Source of the DNA: Candidatus Poribacteria bacterium | GTDB lineage: Bacteria > Poribacteria > WGA-4E > WGA-3G | NCBI GenBank assembly: GCA_028820845.1 | Contig: JAPPII010000032.1 | Coordinates: 1 to 44,785 of the forward strand | Length of the DNA stretch: 44,785 bases | Direction of reading: 5' to 3' | Shown here: positions 27,878-35,864 of the stretch, one piece after another | Position numbering within the stretch: position 1 is the first letter of the stretch | How the letters are laid out: each line of letters begins with the position of its first letter | Notes under the pieces: generated by a model | What the model was told of the DNA's origin: nothing | Databases searched by the model: none | Seen by the model: the letters and a program-made list of their open reading frames with translations, nothing else | Made by a program: the position numbers and the translations under genes

Positions 27878-28708
27878 ATGCCAATCAGCACACTCATATC
27901 GCTCATACCCGAAACCGACGTAACACTCCGACCCACCATGGGACACCATGCCCACGCAGCCTTCCTCTCTATCCTCAAAAAGAGCAACCCGGAAGTCGCA
28001 GCGGCGGTTCATGCCCACGCAGCACAAAAACCCTTTACCGTCTCGCCACTCATCGCGAAGATGGAGAAGCGCGGGAATCTCTGTCACATCAAAGCAGGCA
28101 CAGCGTGCAAACTCCGATTCACCTTCCTTGATGACGAATTATTTCAACACTTCGGAAAAGCATTCTTGACGCTCGCGATGCCACCTATCCGTTTGGGAGA
28201 GGCAGCGTTTCAGGTCAGACAGATGGTCTCGCACGCTACCGAGGAACGCAGTTGGAGCAAGAACGAAACCTACGCCGAACTCATCCAATCCGCAACAACG
28301 GATACCCAGATGTGCTTCCGATTCTATTCACCGACTGCCTTCCGTAGAATGACACCGCGCGGACGGAAAACCCGTAGCGACGCGTATCTTGATCTCGTGC
28401 GATGCTATCAGAGCTGGATTAACAAGTGGAATGCCTTCGCTCCCATAAAACTTGACAAAGCCAAAATCCTCGAATTCGTTGCGGAGTATGGGCAGGTGAT
28501 GACCGTGAGATCGGCATCGAAGCGACTCAACTTCGGGAAACACGCTGAGACCGGATGGGTGGGGACCTGCTCTTGTGTTTTCTATCCCGAAGATGCACTT
28601 GACACCGAGCTGCTCCGAACTGTTAACTGCTTAGCAGCCTTTGCATTCTATTGTGGCACGGGCTATAAGACAACAATGGGGATGGGACAGACGCGAAGGG
28701 TTGATTAA
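27878..28708 (+). CDS. cas6: CRISPR RNA endoribonuclease Cas6
   Basis: 276 residues. Processes the pre-crRNA at the base of the repeat hairpin. N-terminal ferredoxin-like fold with GHHAHAAFL (H23, H24, H26 are candidates for the catalytic His) and a C-terminal Gly-rich loop, CGTGYKTTMGMGQTRR, diagnostic of the RAMP superfamily Cas6. From this gene onward the sequence looks clearly more GC-rich than cas3'-cas10d-csc2-csc1, and closer to the genomic background of the window. If Cas6 recognises the degenerate repeats upstream, it would also mature the CreA-like RNA. Confidence 0.9.
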   Translation: MPISTLISLIPETDVTLRPTMGHHAHAAFLSILKKSNPEVAAAVHAHAAQKPFTVSPLIAKMEKRGNLCHIKAGTACKLRFTFLDDELFQHFGKAFLTLAMPPIRLGEAAFQVRQMVSHATEERSWSKNETYAELIQSATTDTQMCFRFYSPTAFRRMTPRGRKTRSDAYLDLVRCYQSWINKWNAFAPIKLDKAKILEFVAEYGQVMTVRSASKRLNFGKHAETGWVGTCSCVFYPEDALDTELLRTVNCLAAFAFYCGTGYKTTMGMGQTRRVD

Positions 28709-28720
28709 AGGAGATTTCAG

Positions 28721-30358
28721 ATGTCAGAAACCTATATTCCACTTTCGCAGATAAATACTTATGTTTTTTGTCCGCGACGGTTCTACTACGAATCTATTGA
28801 AGGACATCAGGTTGTCAACGATCACGTTGAAGAGGGCAAAATCAAGCATGAACATGTCCACACAGCCGTGAAAGATCGGAAAAAAGGAGATAAGACTGTA
28901 TCCCGACGGCAGTACCTCGCTTCCGATACACTTGGTGTATCAGGTTACACCGATCTGGTAGAGGAGAAAGACGGTATTCCGTATCCAGTCGAATTCAAAA
29001 AAGCAGGCACGGGCAATTGGCTTAACGATCAGGTGCAACTCTGTTTGCAGGGACTGGTGTTAGAAGAAAAGACCGGTGTTTCAATCCCACACGGCTATAT
29101 CTTCTATATCGGTTCTAAGCGGCGACGGAAGGTTCCGTTTGACAAGGAACTCCGCGAAACAACACTGCGGTACGTCGCGGAAGCACGGGGATTGCTTGAT
29201 TCCAGAGAGATTCCGAAGCCTGTCCACGATAACCGGTGCAACGGGTGCAGCGTTCGCCCGATCTGTCTACCCGATGAGGTCGCTTATCTTCACGAATTGG
29301 ATGAACGACCGAAACGGATAAAGCCCGCACTCGGCATTGATAATGTGCTGTATGTTGACGAACAAGGCTGTGCTATCAAAAAGACAGGGGAACGTCTGCT
29401 CGTCGTCAAAGAGGATGATGTGTTGCGCGATATTCCGCTCATTCATCTTGGACAGGTGGTTATCTCTGGCAACGTCACCCTCACCACGCCTGCGATGCAA
29501 ACGCTTTTGCACGAAGGTATTCCTGTTGTGTTTCTCTCTGCATACGGACGGTACCACGGGGCTTTGACACCGCAGGTGTCCCGAAATTCACTTTTGCGGC
29601 ATGCACAGCATAAAGTCGCGGATAATCCAGACGCATGCCTTGCGCTTTCAAAGGCATTTGTGCAGGGAAAAGTGGCGAACATGCGGACGATGCTCCAACG
29701 CCGAAAATGGCAGGCTCCGGACAGTACAGACGCTGCATTGGAACCTTTACTTGCTAATATTAAAGCGATGAAAGCAATGGAAAAACGCATTGACACCACA
29801 ACTGAACTTCCAGAATTACTGGGCGTAGAGGGAAACGCCTCTGCTATATACTTCGGGTCTTTTGGTTTTATGCTCAAGTCGGAGGTGGGGTTTGATTTTC
29901 AACGCCGAAGCCGTCGGCCACCCGCAGACGCGACAAACGCCCTGCTGAGTTTCGCCTATTCGTTACTGACAGCGGATCTCATGGCTGCGATTCAGACAGT
30001 TGGGCTTGATCCATACATCGGTTTCTTCCACCAAATTAAGTATGGGAAACCCTGCCTTGCCCTTGATTTGATGGAGGAATTTCGATCGGTTATTGCCGAC
30101 TCCGTTGTGATTACGTTAATCAACAATCGGCGTATTAAGCCGGAGGATTTCACGCAATCCCACGGTGGATGGTATCTCAAGGAACGTTCTCGAAAGGTAT
30201 TCTACGCGGCGTACGAGACACGGAAAAATGAGACTATCACACACCCTGTGTTTAAGTATAAACTCACATTTCGGCGTGCGATGGAATTACAGGTGCGTTT
30301 GCTGGCGAAGTATCTAACGGGAGAGATTGATCAATACGCACCACTGACAATTCGCTAA
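28721..30358 (+). CDS. cas4-cas1: Cas4-Cas1 fusion (spacer acquisition nuclease/integrase)
   Basis: 545 residues, two domains in one frame. Cas4 (1-190): RecB-like nuclease with acidic motif D78 and E91-F-K93 (YTDLVEEKDGIPYPVEFKK) and the four Fe-S Cys C17, C173, C176 and C182 (CNGCSVRPIC). Cas1 (from about 205 to 545): GVEGNASAIYF with E370, then FFHQIKYGKPCLALDLMEEFR with H437 and D449/E452, the three integrase metal ligands. Cas4 trims prespacers with PAM specificity and hands them to Cas1-Cas2; fusion enforces that coupling. Cas4-Cas1 fusions are best known in type I-G (former I-U); in typical I-D loci they are separate genes. GGAG precedes the ATG by 7 nt. Confidence 0.93.
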   Translation: MSETYIPLSQINTYVFCPRRFYYESIEGHQVVNDHVEEGKIKHEHVHTAVKDRKKGDKTVSRRQYLASDTLGVSGYTDLVEEKDGIPYPVEFKKAGTGNWLNDQVQLCLQGLVLEEKTGVSIPHGYIFYIGSKRRRKVPFDKELRETTLRYVAEARGLLDSREIPKPVHDNRCNGCSVRPICLPDEVAYLHELDERPKRIKPALGIDNVLYVDEQGCAIKKTGERLLVVKEDDVLRDIPLIHLGQVVISGNVTLTTPAMQTLLHEGIPVVFLSAYGRYHGALTPQVSRNSLLRHAQHKVADNPDACLALSKAFVQGKVANMRTMLQRRKWQAPDSTDAALEPLLANIKAMKAMEKRIDTTTELPELLGVEGNASAIYFGSFGFMLKSEVGFDFQRRSRRPPADATNALLSFAYSLLTADLMAAIQTVGLDPYIGFFHQIKYGKPCLALDLMEEFRSVIADSVVITLINNRRIKPEDFTQSHGGWYLKERSRKVFYAAYETRKNETITHPVFKYKLTFRRAMELQVRLLAKYLTGEIDQYAPLTIR

Positions 30359-30488
30359 CTCCAAAACCCACGAATGAGCAGAAAAAAGAATGGAAGCATG
30401 GAGGGATGGAGGTGCCTTCGTCCTTCTGTCCTTCCAATCTTCCAATCCATACAGGCTTCAGCGGAAAAAATTGAATGAGGAGTCACTG

Positions 30489-30761
30489 ATGCATTACACA
30501 GTCGCTTATGACATCGCCGATGACAAGCGTCGGAACAGCGTTGCTAAAATTCTCAAAGACTTTGGGACTCGCATCCAGTATAGTGTTTTTGAATGTAATA
30601 CGGATCGGCGCGCACTCTTACGCCTGCAAAGCCGATTGGAGAAGGTCATTGATTTTAAAGAGGACTCAATCACCTTTTATCATCTCTGCGCGGCGTGTGA
30701 AAAACAGATTGACCGGATAGGTTTAAAAAAAGGACTTGACAAGCAGTCTTATATTGTGTAA
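30489..30761 (+). CDS. cas2: Spacer acquisition protein Cas2
   Basis: 90 residues; MHYTVAYDIADDKRRNSVAKILKDFGTRIQYSVFECN is the ferredoxin-like Cas2 N terminus with Asp8 in YDIADD. Homodimer that bridges two Cas1 dimers during spacer integration. GGAG precedes the start at 30489. The 130-bp gap from cas4-cas1 contains an imperfect purine/pyrimidine palindrome around GGATGGAGG...CCTTCCAATC, probably a dispersed repeat inserted in the operon. Confidence 0.95.
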   Translation: MHYTVAYDIADDKRRNSVAKILKDFGTRIQYSVFECNTDRRALLRLQSRLEKVIDFKEDSITFYHLCAACEKQIDRIGLKKGLDKQSYIV

Positions 30762-30970
30762 AATTGAAAGGTAGATATGCGTGTTATGAATTCTGTGAGC
30801 GATAGGAAACCAAAAAACCCTTACCGCTCACGGAGAGGCGGGAACCCTTATGACCTGTGCTTTGCACTTTCCTTGGTATCTCGATTATGAGATTGGAACA
30901 AGGCAAAATACCTCGCTCACAGAAATACCTATAGTTAAGGCAGGCACGGTAAGGCTTCAAACGAGGCGGA
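30762..30970 (+). promoter_or_regulatory. CRISPR leader with inverted repeat
   Basis: 209 bp between cas2 and the first array repeat. TTCTGTGAGCGA (30791-30802) is perfectly complementary to TCGCTCACAGAA (30913-30924), and a partial third copy, CGCTCACGGAG, starts near 30825. A degenerate repeat lies between the two arms. Leader assignment rests on cas2 proximity and on repeat decay at the opposite end. No promoter box is called with confidence. Confidence 0.7.
30863..30899 (+). repeat. Solo degenerate CRISPR repeat inside the leader
   Basis: 30879-30899 reads TCTCGATTATGAGATTGGAAC, differing from the array repeat by a few bases; the stem CTCG/TGAG keeps G-U compatible pairing. The 5' half has no similarity to the array repeat. 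It is 71 nt from the first array repeat, about one spacer-plus-repeat unit. It shares TATCTCG with the trailer-end repeats. Confidence 0.65.
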
Positions 30971-32652
30971 CTTGAAATCAGAAGAAACTCGATTACGAGA
31001 TTGAAACTCGAGAAACGCAATCAGTACCCGATACCGCGCCGGTGCTTGAAATCAGAAGAAACTCGATTACGAGATTGAAACCGTCTCGAACATTCCGCGT
31101 TCGGCGTTGGAAAACGTCACTTGAAATCAGAAGAAACTCGATTACGAGATTGAAACCTTTGTGTCTGGATGGACAAAGTGAAGTTGTCGCTTCACTTGAA
31201 ATCAGAAGAAACTCGATTACGAGATTGAAACCGACATGCTACCCCTCGAACATACCCGCAATATTCATCTTGAAATCAGAAGAAACTCGATTACGAGATT
31301 GAAACGATCGGTATCTCGGTCGACGAGGCGCATCGCATGAAGCCTTGAAATCAGAAGAAACTCGATTACGAGATTGAAACTTGACGGACAAGGTCTTTGT
31401 CGAGTCTGGGCTGGCAGCGGTCTTGAAATCAGAAGAAACTCGATTACGAGATTGAAACACTTTGTTTTTCATGTGGCACGCAAAAACGTACTGAACTTGA
31501 AATCAGAAGAAACTCGATTACGAGATTGAAACTTTGATAAGATGCTCGCCTCGCTCTCGGATGGGCTGGCTTGAAATCAGAAGAAACTCGATTACGAGAT
31601 TGAAACACGAATTACGCCTTCAGTAAGTTCGTCAAGGTTCTGGCTTGAAATCAGAAGAAACTCGATTACGAGATTGAAACATGGAGGTAAAAGAAACTAT
31701 CGGCATCAGCTTCCTTCCTTGAAATCAGAAGAAACTCGATTACGAGATTGAAACGCATGAAACCGACGCGGTCATCATTTGTAAAGGTTTCTTGAAATCA
31801 GAAGAAACTCGATTACGAGATTGAAACCGTTGGTAAAGGCATTACTGACGCATTTTAATGTCGCCTTGAAATCAGAAGAAACTCGATTACGAGATTGAAA
31901 CAGTGATACTGGGGACACCCGAACGCTCGGGGGAAGCCTTGAAATCAGAAGAAACTCGATTACGAGATTGAAACCTGCCGGTGTGTTCGGGAGGCTACTC
32001 AAGTCGGGCATCTCTTGAAATCAGAAGAAACTCGATTACGAGATTGAAACCTGTGGGCATGGCGGGGGCTTGGGGTGCTTGTACGCCTCTTGAAATCAGA
32101 AGAAACTCGATTACGAGATTGAAACCGAGACTCCGGCATCGGTATGATTTACGCTCCGCTCGCCTTGAAATCAGAAGAAACTCGATTACGAGATTGAAAC
32201 TTGACGATGATGAGATGATATTAAAAGCAAAAGCGCACCCGCAGAGCTTGAAATCAGAAGAAACTCGATTACGAGATTGAAACGTACATTGACTGTACCT
32301 CCAGTGCCACAATGTTAACTTGAAATCAGAAGAAACTCGATTACGAGATTGAAACGTTCTTTGTTGGCATCCTGTACCACGCGTTTTTGCCTTGAAATCA
32401 GAAGAAACTCGATTACGAGATTGAAACCTGCGCTTTCGACCCTTTTGAGAACGGGTTGCCCCACACTTGAAATCAGAAGAAACTCGATTACGAGATTGAA
32501 ACGGCACCGATTCCCTATACACACCAATTCGCGCATATTGACTTGAAATCAGAAGAAACTCGATTACGAGATTGAAACTCCGCTCGGTCTATCGAGGCGG
32601 GTGGCACGGTAATTGCTTGAAATCAGAAGTATCTCGATTACGAGATTGAAAC
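30971..32652 (+). CRISPR. Type I-D CRISPR array, 23 repeats and 22 spacers
   Basis: Repeat of 37 nt beginning CTTGAAATCAGAAGAAACTC and ending GATTACGAGATTGAAAC, with the hairpin CTCG-ATTA-CGAG. Repeat starts: 30971, 31045, 31120, 31195, 31269, 31344, 31422, 31496, 31570, 31644, 31718, 31791, 31865, 31938, 32014, 32089, 32164, 32247, 32319, 32391, 32466, 32542, 32616. Spacers are 35-41 nt except one of 46 nt (32201-32246). Repeats 1-22 look identical; repeat 23 has TATCTCG in place of AAACTCG. Decay at the distal end sets the orientation, with the leader at the cas2 side. Confidence 0.98.
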
Positions 32653-32920
32653 TTCGTTCTACTCATACAAAACTTTGGATAATTTTTTAATATCCTACAC
32701 ATTTCGCCCCGCTTGGGCTTAGGTTTTGGGGAAGGACGGTGTTCTATAGACATTTCGTCCCGCTGGGGCTGACCCTTGGCACATCCCAGTTTATTTTTCT
32801 GGGAGTTGGGTCTATATGGGAAACTTTCAGAAAAATCAAAAGCACTTTGTATGATCATTATGCCCGTACAGATATTGTCCAAACTTTAGTACTCATACGG
32901 GTCATTATTAAATCCTTCCT

Positions 32921-32957
32921 CTTGAAATCAAAAGTATCTCGATTGCGAGATTGAAAC
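32921..32957 (+). repeat. Isolated distal CRISPR repeat (24th)
   Basis: A 37-nt repeat with a few changes (AAAAGTATCTCGATTGCGAG in the middle), 268 bp beyond repeat 23. The intervening 32653-32920 holds no gene; it carries two copies of a string like ACATTTCGCCCCGCTTGGGC (32698 and 32749), probably a dispersed repeat inserted in the old end of the array. The repeat abuts the hsdM remnant. Confidence 0.9.
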
Positions 32958-32960
32958 TGA

Positions 32961-33564
32961 CCCTTTGAAGCACAAAACGAATACGGCGACATTGCCCTCC
33001 CTTTCCTCGTCCTACGCCGATTCGACTGCATCTTAGATGAGGACGGACAAAAAGAAAAAGCCATCAATACCTATAATCAGTTTAAGGACAAAGTGTCCAA
33101 AAACGGACTACCATCGATTATCCTGAGTGCGACAAACACCAGTTTCTATAACATCTCCCAGTACGACCTCTCTCGCCTGAAAGCCGACCCGAACAACATC
33201 CGACACGGCTCCAGTCTTTCCGACGACCAATTTCAAGGGCAACGTTTTGATTATATGATTACAAATCCGCCCTTCGGCGTGAATTGGAAGTCTGATGCAG
33301 ATGCTGTGAAAGCGGAAGCACAGACCGCCACAGGTAGATTCTCCGCCGGTACGCCTCGCGCCTCGGATGGAGCATTGCTGTTTTTGCAACATATACTCTC
33401 TAAGATGGAGGACCGCGGGAGTCGGGTTGGCATCGTCTTTAACGGGTCACCGCCGGTATTTCTACCAGTACACGCCGCTCCGGTCACTGCAAGAAATTAC
33501 GGACGAATTGTTGGCACTGGAGCGGAAAAGTGAAGGCTTGTTGAATGAAGTTTTGGCGTTGTGA
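32961..33564 (+). pseudogene. hsdM: Decayed type I restriction-modification methyltransferase (hsdM)
   Basis: Starts without a start codon, 3 nt after the last CRISPR repeat: frame FEAQNEYGDIALPFLVLRRFDCILDEDGQ is the HsdM N-terminal helical domain, missing its first part. A stretch around 33100-33445 gives RFDYMITNPPFGVNW (methyltransferase motif NPPF) and GSRVGIVFNGSP. At about 33448-33456 the frame shifts and jumps directly to the HsdM C terminus (YFYQYTPLRSLQEITDELLALERKSEGLLNEV), ending at 33564. Parts between the early motifs and the C terminus, probably over 200 residues, are gone. Deleted at both the N terminus and the middle; not functional. Confidence 0.85.
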
Positions 33565-33580
33565 GAGATTAAGGTGTCAT

Positions 33581-33609
33581 TTGACAAGGCACGGCAGATG
33601 TATTATACT
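33581..33609 (+). promoter_or_regulatory. Consensus promoter of the toxin-antitoxin pair
   Basis: TTGACA (33581-33586), 17-bp spacer, TATACT (33604-33609), then 6 nt to the ATG at 33616. A leaderless toxin mRNA is predicted; the antitoxin has its own ribosome binding site (AAGGAG before 33947). Confidence 0.8.
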
Positions 33610-33615
33610 TAAAAC

Positions 33616-33969
33616 ATGCAAATCGTTGCCAGAGAGGTCCGGAACTATATCACACCAGAGGGACGTAACCCTTTCCGCGAGTGGTTGACACAACTACGGG
33701 ATAAACGAGCACGTGCAAACGTTCAGAGACGAATTGCACGCCTACAAGAGGGAAACTTTGGTGATTGTAGAAGGTTGAACAGAGATTTATATGAACTGAG
33801 GATTAATTACGGCCCGGGATATCGGGTCTATTTTGGTATTTTTACTTCTCGTATCGTTATTCTGCTTTGTGGTGGACAGAAAAGGACGCAACAACGGGAT
33901 ATCGTAAGAGCTCAAAACTATTGGAATGAAATAAGGAGTAGGGACAATGAACACGGAAACTCTACTTGA
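33616..33969 (+). CDS. HigB/RelE-type toxin (phage Gp49-like family)
   Basis: 117 residues. MQIVAREVRNYITPEGRNPFREWLTQLRDKRARANVQRRIARLQEGNFGDCRRLNRDLYELRINYGPGYRVYFGIF is typical of the addiction-module killer proteins of the RelE/ParE superfamily (mRNA interferases), with RINYGPGYRVYF as signature. The last residues (NEIRSRDNEHGNST) overlap the antitoxin gene by 23 bp. Toxin-first order is typical of HigBA-like pairs. A complete, apparently intact module. Confidence 0.9.
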   Translation: MQIVAREVRNYITPEGRNPFREWLTQLRDKRARANVQRRIARLQEGNFGDCRRLNRDLYELRINYGPGYRVYFGIFTSRIVILLCGGQKRTQQRDIVRAQNYWNEIRSRDNEHGNST

Positions 33970-34273
33970 GCGGACTACCAGTTTTAGAGATGATCTTTTA
34001 AAAGACCTTGCGGATACGGAGTTTGCGATGTATTATTTGGAGGCAGCCTTAGCGGACTATAAAGCAGATGGGAATACAGAAGCACTCTGGATGGCATTGC
34101 GTGATGTTGTAGAAGCACAAGGTGGAATTGGTAAGCTCGCCCAACGAACGCAGGCTAATCCCCAGCATCTTAAGAATATATTTGCCTCTAAACAGAAACC
34201 TCACTTGGATAATTTGCAAAGCATTCTCTCAGGCTTGGGGTTTCAGATTCGATTGGATTTCGCTGAAAACTAA
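33947..34273 (+). CDS. HigA-like antitoxin (HTH, addiction module antidote family)
   Basis: 108 residues. N-terminal TSFRDDLLKDLADTEFAMYYLEAALADYKADGNTEALWMALRDVVEAQGGIGKLAQRTQANPQHLKNIFASKQKPHLDNLQSILSGLGFQIRL is the pattern of the probable addiction module antidote proteins, with an Xre-like helix-turn-helix in the second half (GGIGKLAQRTQANPQHLKNIFAS). It neutralises the toxin and represses the pair's promoter. AAGGAG lies 10 nt upstream of its ATG. Confidence 0.9.
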   Translation: MNTETLLERTTSFRDDLLKDLADTEFAMYYLEAALADYKADGNTEALWMALRDVVEAQGGIGKLAQRTQANPQHLKNIFASKQKPHLDNLQSILSGLGFQIRLDFAEN

Positions 34274-34398
34274 CGACAATCAGTGCATGAAGTTTTAATG
34301 GAACGCCTTTCTGATCCAGAAGATGTTATCGGCTACCTTACTTGGTAATAGAGGAATATTCCGAAACAGCTTGAATTTCCGCGTCAAAGGAGGCGTGA

Positions 34399-35550
34399 AT
34401 GGATACCTTATCTACGCATAACTGTTCCCCGAAAAACCGTGTGGACGATCTGTTACGACCAGAAGTGCTTCAGGCGTTTGATCGTGCGACGTTTGAGCGC
34501 GATGGATATTGGGTGTGGGAAGGAATACTGACAGACACCGCCCGTAAACGCTGGACAGCGAGCTTGCAGAAGTTACAGCAGATGAACGATGCGATCCTCA
34601 TGGATACGGAGTGGAGTGCTATCGATTTTCAGGCGCGGGGATTTCCGCCGCCTTTGCCGGAACAAATCACACCGGCGTTTCTGGCAGCCTGCTGTGGCGG
34701 TTCAGAGCAAATGCCGGGGTTCCTCAGAACCGCTGAGTTGCGGCGATATATGCACACCTACGGGCTATTCGGACCCGGAGCGGCGTTGGTCACACATGGT
34801 TTCGAGTCGCAAGGCGTTATGCCGGAATACTTCCCCGCCGGATATGACGACTTTATCATGGATGTAACCAGTGCTCACCCGCAAATGATGGCACTCTTCA
34901 GAAAACTTTTCGGAGACCGATTCATACTTGACCACTGTTTTATGCTCAACCGGGCGATCGGTTCAAAAGGGCGTCGATGGCATGCCCATCAGTATCGGGA
35001 GGGGCAGTACGAAGTTGAGGACCCCATTGGGACTGGAAACGCCCTTACCCCTGAATTTCTAAAACGACAGTGTATTCGGACGCTCTGCTATCCAGAAGGG
35101 GCAACCCTCGAAGATGGTGGAGAACTCGCAATTATTCCTGGCGCGCATCTCTATCGCATTCCGTACAAATGGAGCACAGAACGCCCCGATGATGACGCTG
35201 CCATGAAATCAGGGTGGTTGAAGGGTAAGATCCACGCCTTCACAAGAAAACCCTTAGAAATCGTACACCTCTCGCTACCGCCCGGAAGCATGGTGTCCTT
35301 TGTCCATCACATGCCGCATTATGTTGGTTATCGAAAGCCGGGGACGACAACGCGGTGGGGACTCCTTATGGCGTATCGAACGCCCGATCCGGATGCAGAA
35401 CCGGAAAAGTGGACAAATGGTATTCCCACCCATTGGGTGGAACAGGCCGCGGCCCAAGGAAAGCTGTCTGCGGCAGCGCAGCGTGTATTTGAGGCGGATA
35501 ACCCCATCCACAAGCATCTACTGGAATTTCAACGACAAACCTTATCTTAA
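34399..35550 (+). CDS. Phytanoyl-CoA dioxygenase (PhyH) family protein
   Basis: 383 residues. Predicted Fe(II)/2-oxoglutarate-dependent oxygenase. FERDGYWVWEGILTD near the N terminus is the usual PhyH opening (the enzyme family often begins with a short helix, then F-x-x-x-G-Y). RRWHAHQYREGQYEVEDP offers the first His of the metal triad, GGELAIIPGAHLYRIPY the conserved Gly/His region, and HHMPHYVGYRKPGTTTRWGLLMAYRTPDP the distal His and 2-oxoglutarate-binding Arg. Substrate is unknown; the bacterial family is large and acts on diverse small molecules. AAAGGAGG is 6 nt before the ATG. Confidence 0.85.
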   Translation: MDTLSTHNCSPKNRVDDLLRPEVLQAFDRATFERDGYWVWEGILTDTARKRWTASLQKLQQMNDAILMDTEWSAIDFQARGFPPPLPEQITPAFLAACCGGSEQMPGFLRTAELRRYMHTYGLFGPGAALVTHGFESQGVMPEYFPAGYDDFIMDVTSAHPQMMALFRKLFGDRFILDHCFMLNRAIGSKGRRWHAHQYREGQYEVEDPIGTGNALTPEFLKRQCIRTLCYPEGATLEDGGELAIIPGAHLYRIPYKWSTERPDDDAAMKSGWLKGKIHAFTRKPLEIVHLSLPPGSMVSFVHHMPHYVGYRKPGTTTRWGLLMAYRTPDPDAEPEKWTNGIPTHWVEQAAAQGKLSAAAQRVFEADNPIHKHLLEFQRQTLS

Positions 35551-35640
35551 CTTTGCGAAATTGTGGTCTAAATAAGCGTATGCACTACAGTCACCTACAC
35601 GAATGCCTTGTAGCATAAACTGTTAGTTTGTGCCTCTGGT

Positions 35641-35695
35641 GAGATTCGGAAACCTCGCCAGCGAGAATGTCTCATTAATTCTAAGGTCCACCATA
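35641..35695. repeat. Right end of an IS630-like MITE, plus palindrome half
   Basis: AACCTCGCCAGCG (35651) and then ATTAATTCTAAGGT (35674-35687), CCACCATA (35688-35695). The 14-nt word is identical to the right end of the element at 38740-38886. No matching left end was found upstream. The whole gap 35551-35864 (314 bp) holds no gene; its last part contains the ribosome binding site of the next gene. Confidence 0.55.
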
Positions 35696-35864
35696 AATGC
35701 CCTAAAATGATCTTGAATTTTCTATAAGAATATGGAATAATATGTTACGTGGAACACAGGTTAGTAAAGATGAGTAGCGTAAAATGGGTGGTATCACTCA
35801 AACGCACCTACTTAACGCGAAACTCATGTAAACGTCAGATTTATTTTTTTGGAGGTTGAACGAT

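Noticed and set aside
30900-30970. The stretch after the leader solo repeat as a second guide aimed at 20094-20101 (8-nt match AGGCAAAA).
   Set aside because: The match is not at seed position 1, has no GTN PAM and is expected by chance in AT-rich DNA.
31042-32546. Several open frames of 60-175 residues across the CRISPR array, on both strands.
   Set aside because: They are repetitive translations of the 37-nt repeat (LEIRRNSITRLKP or FQSRNRVSSDFK) and not genes.
33093-33533. Functional small methyltransferase starting at GTG 33093.
   Set aside because: The frame continues HsdM sequence upstream of 33093 and ends in a deletion/frameshift; it is a remnant.
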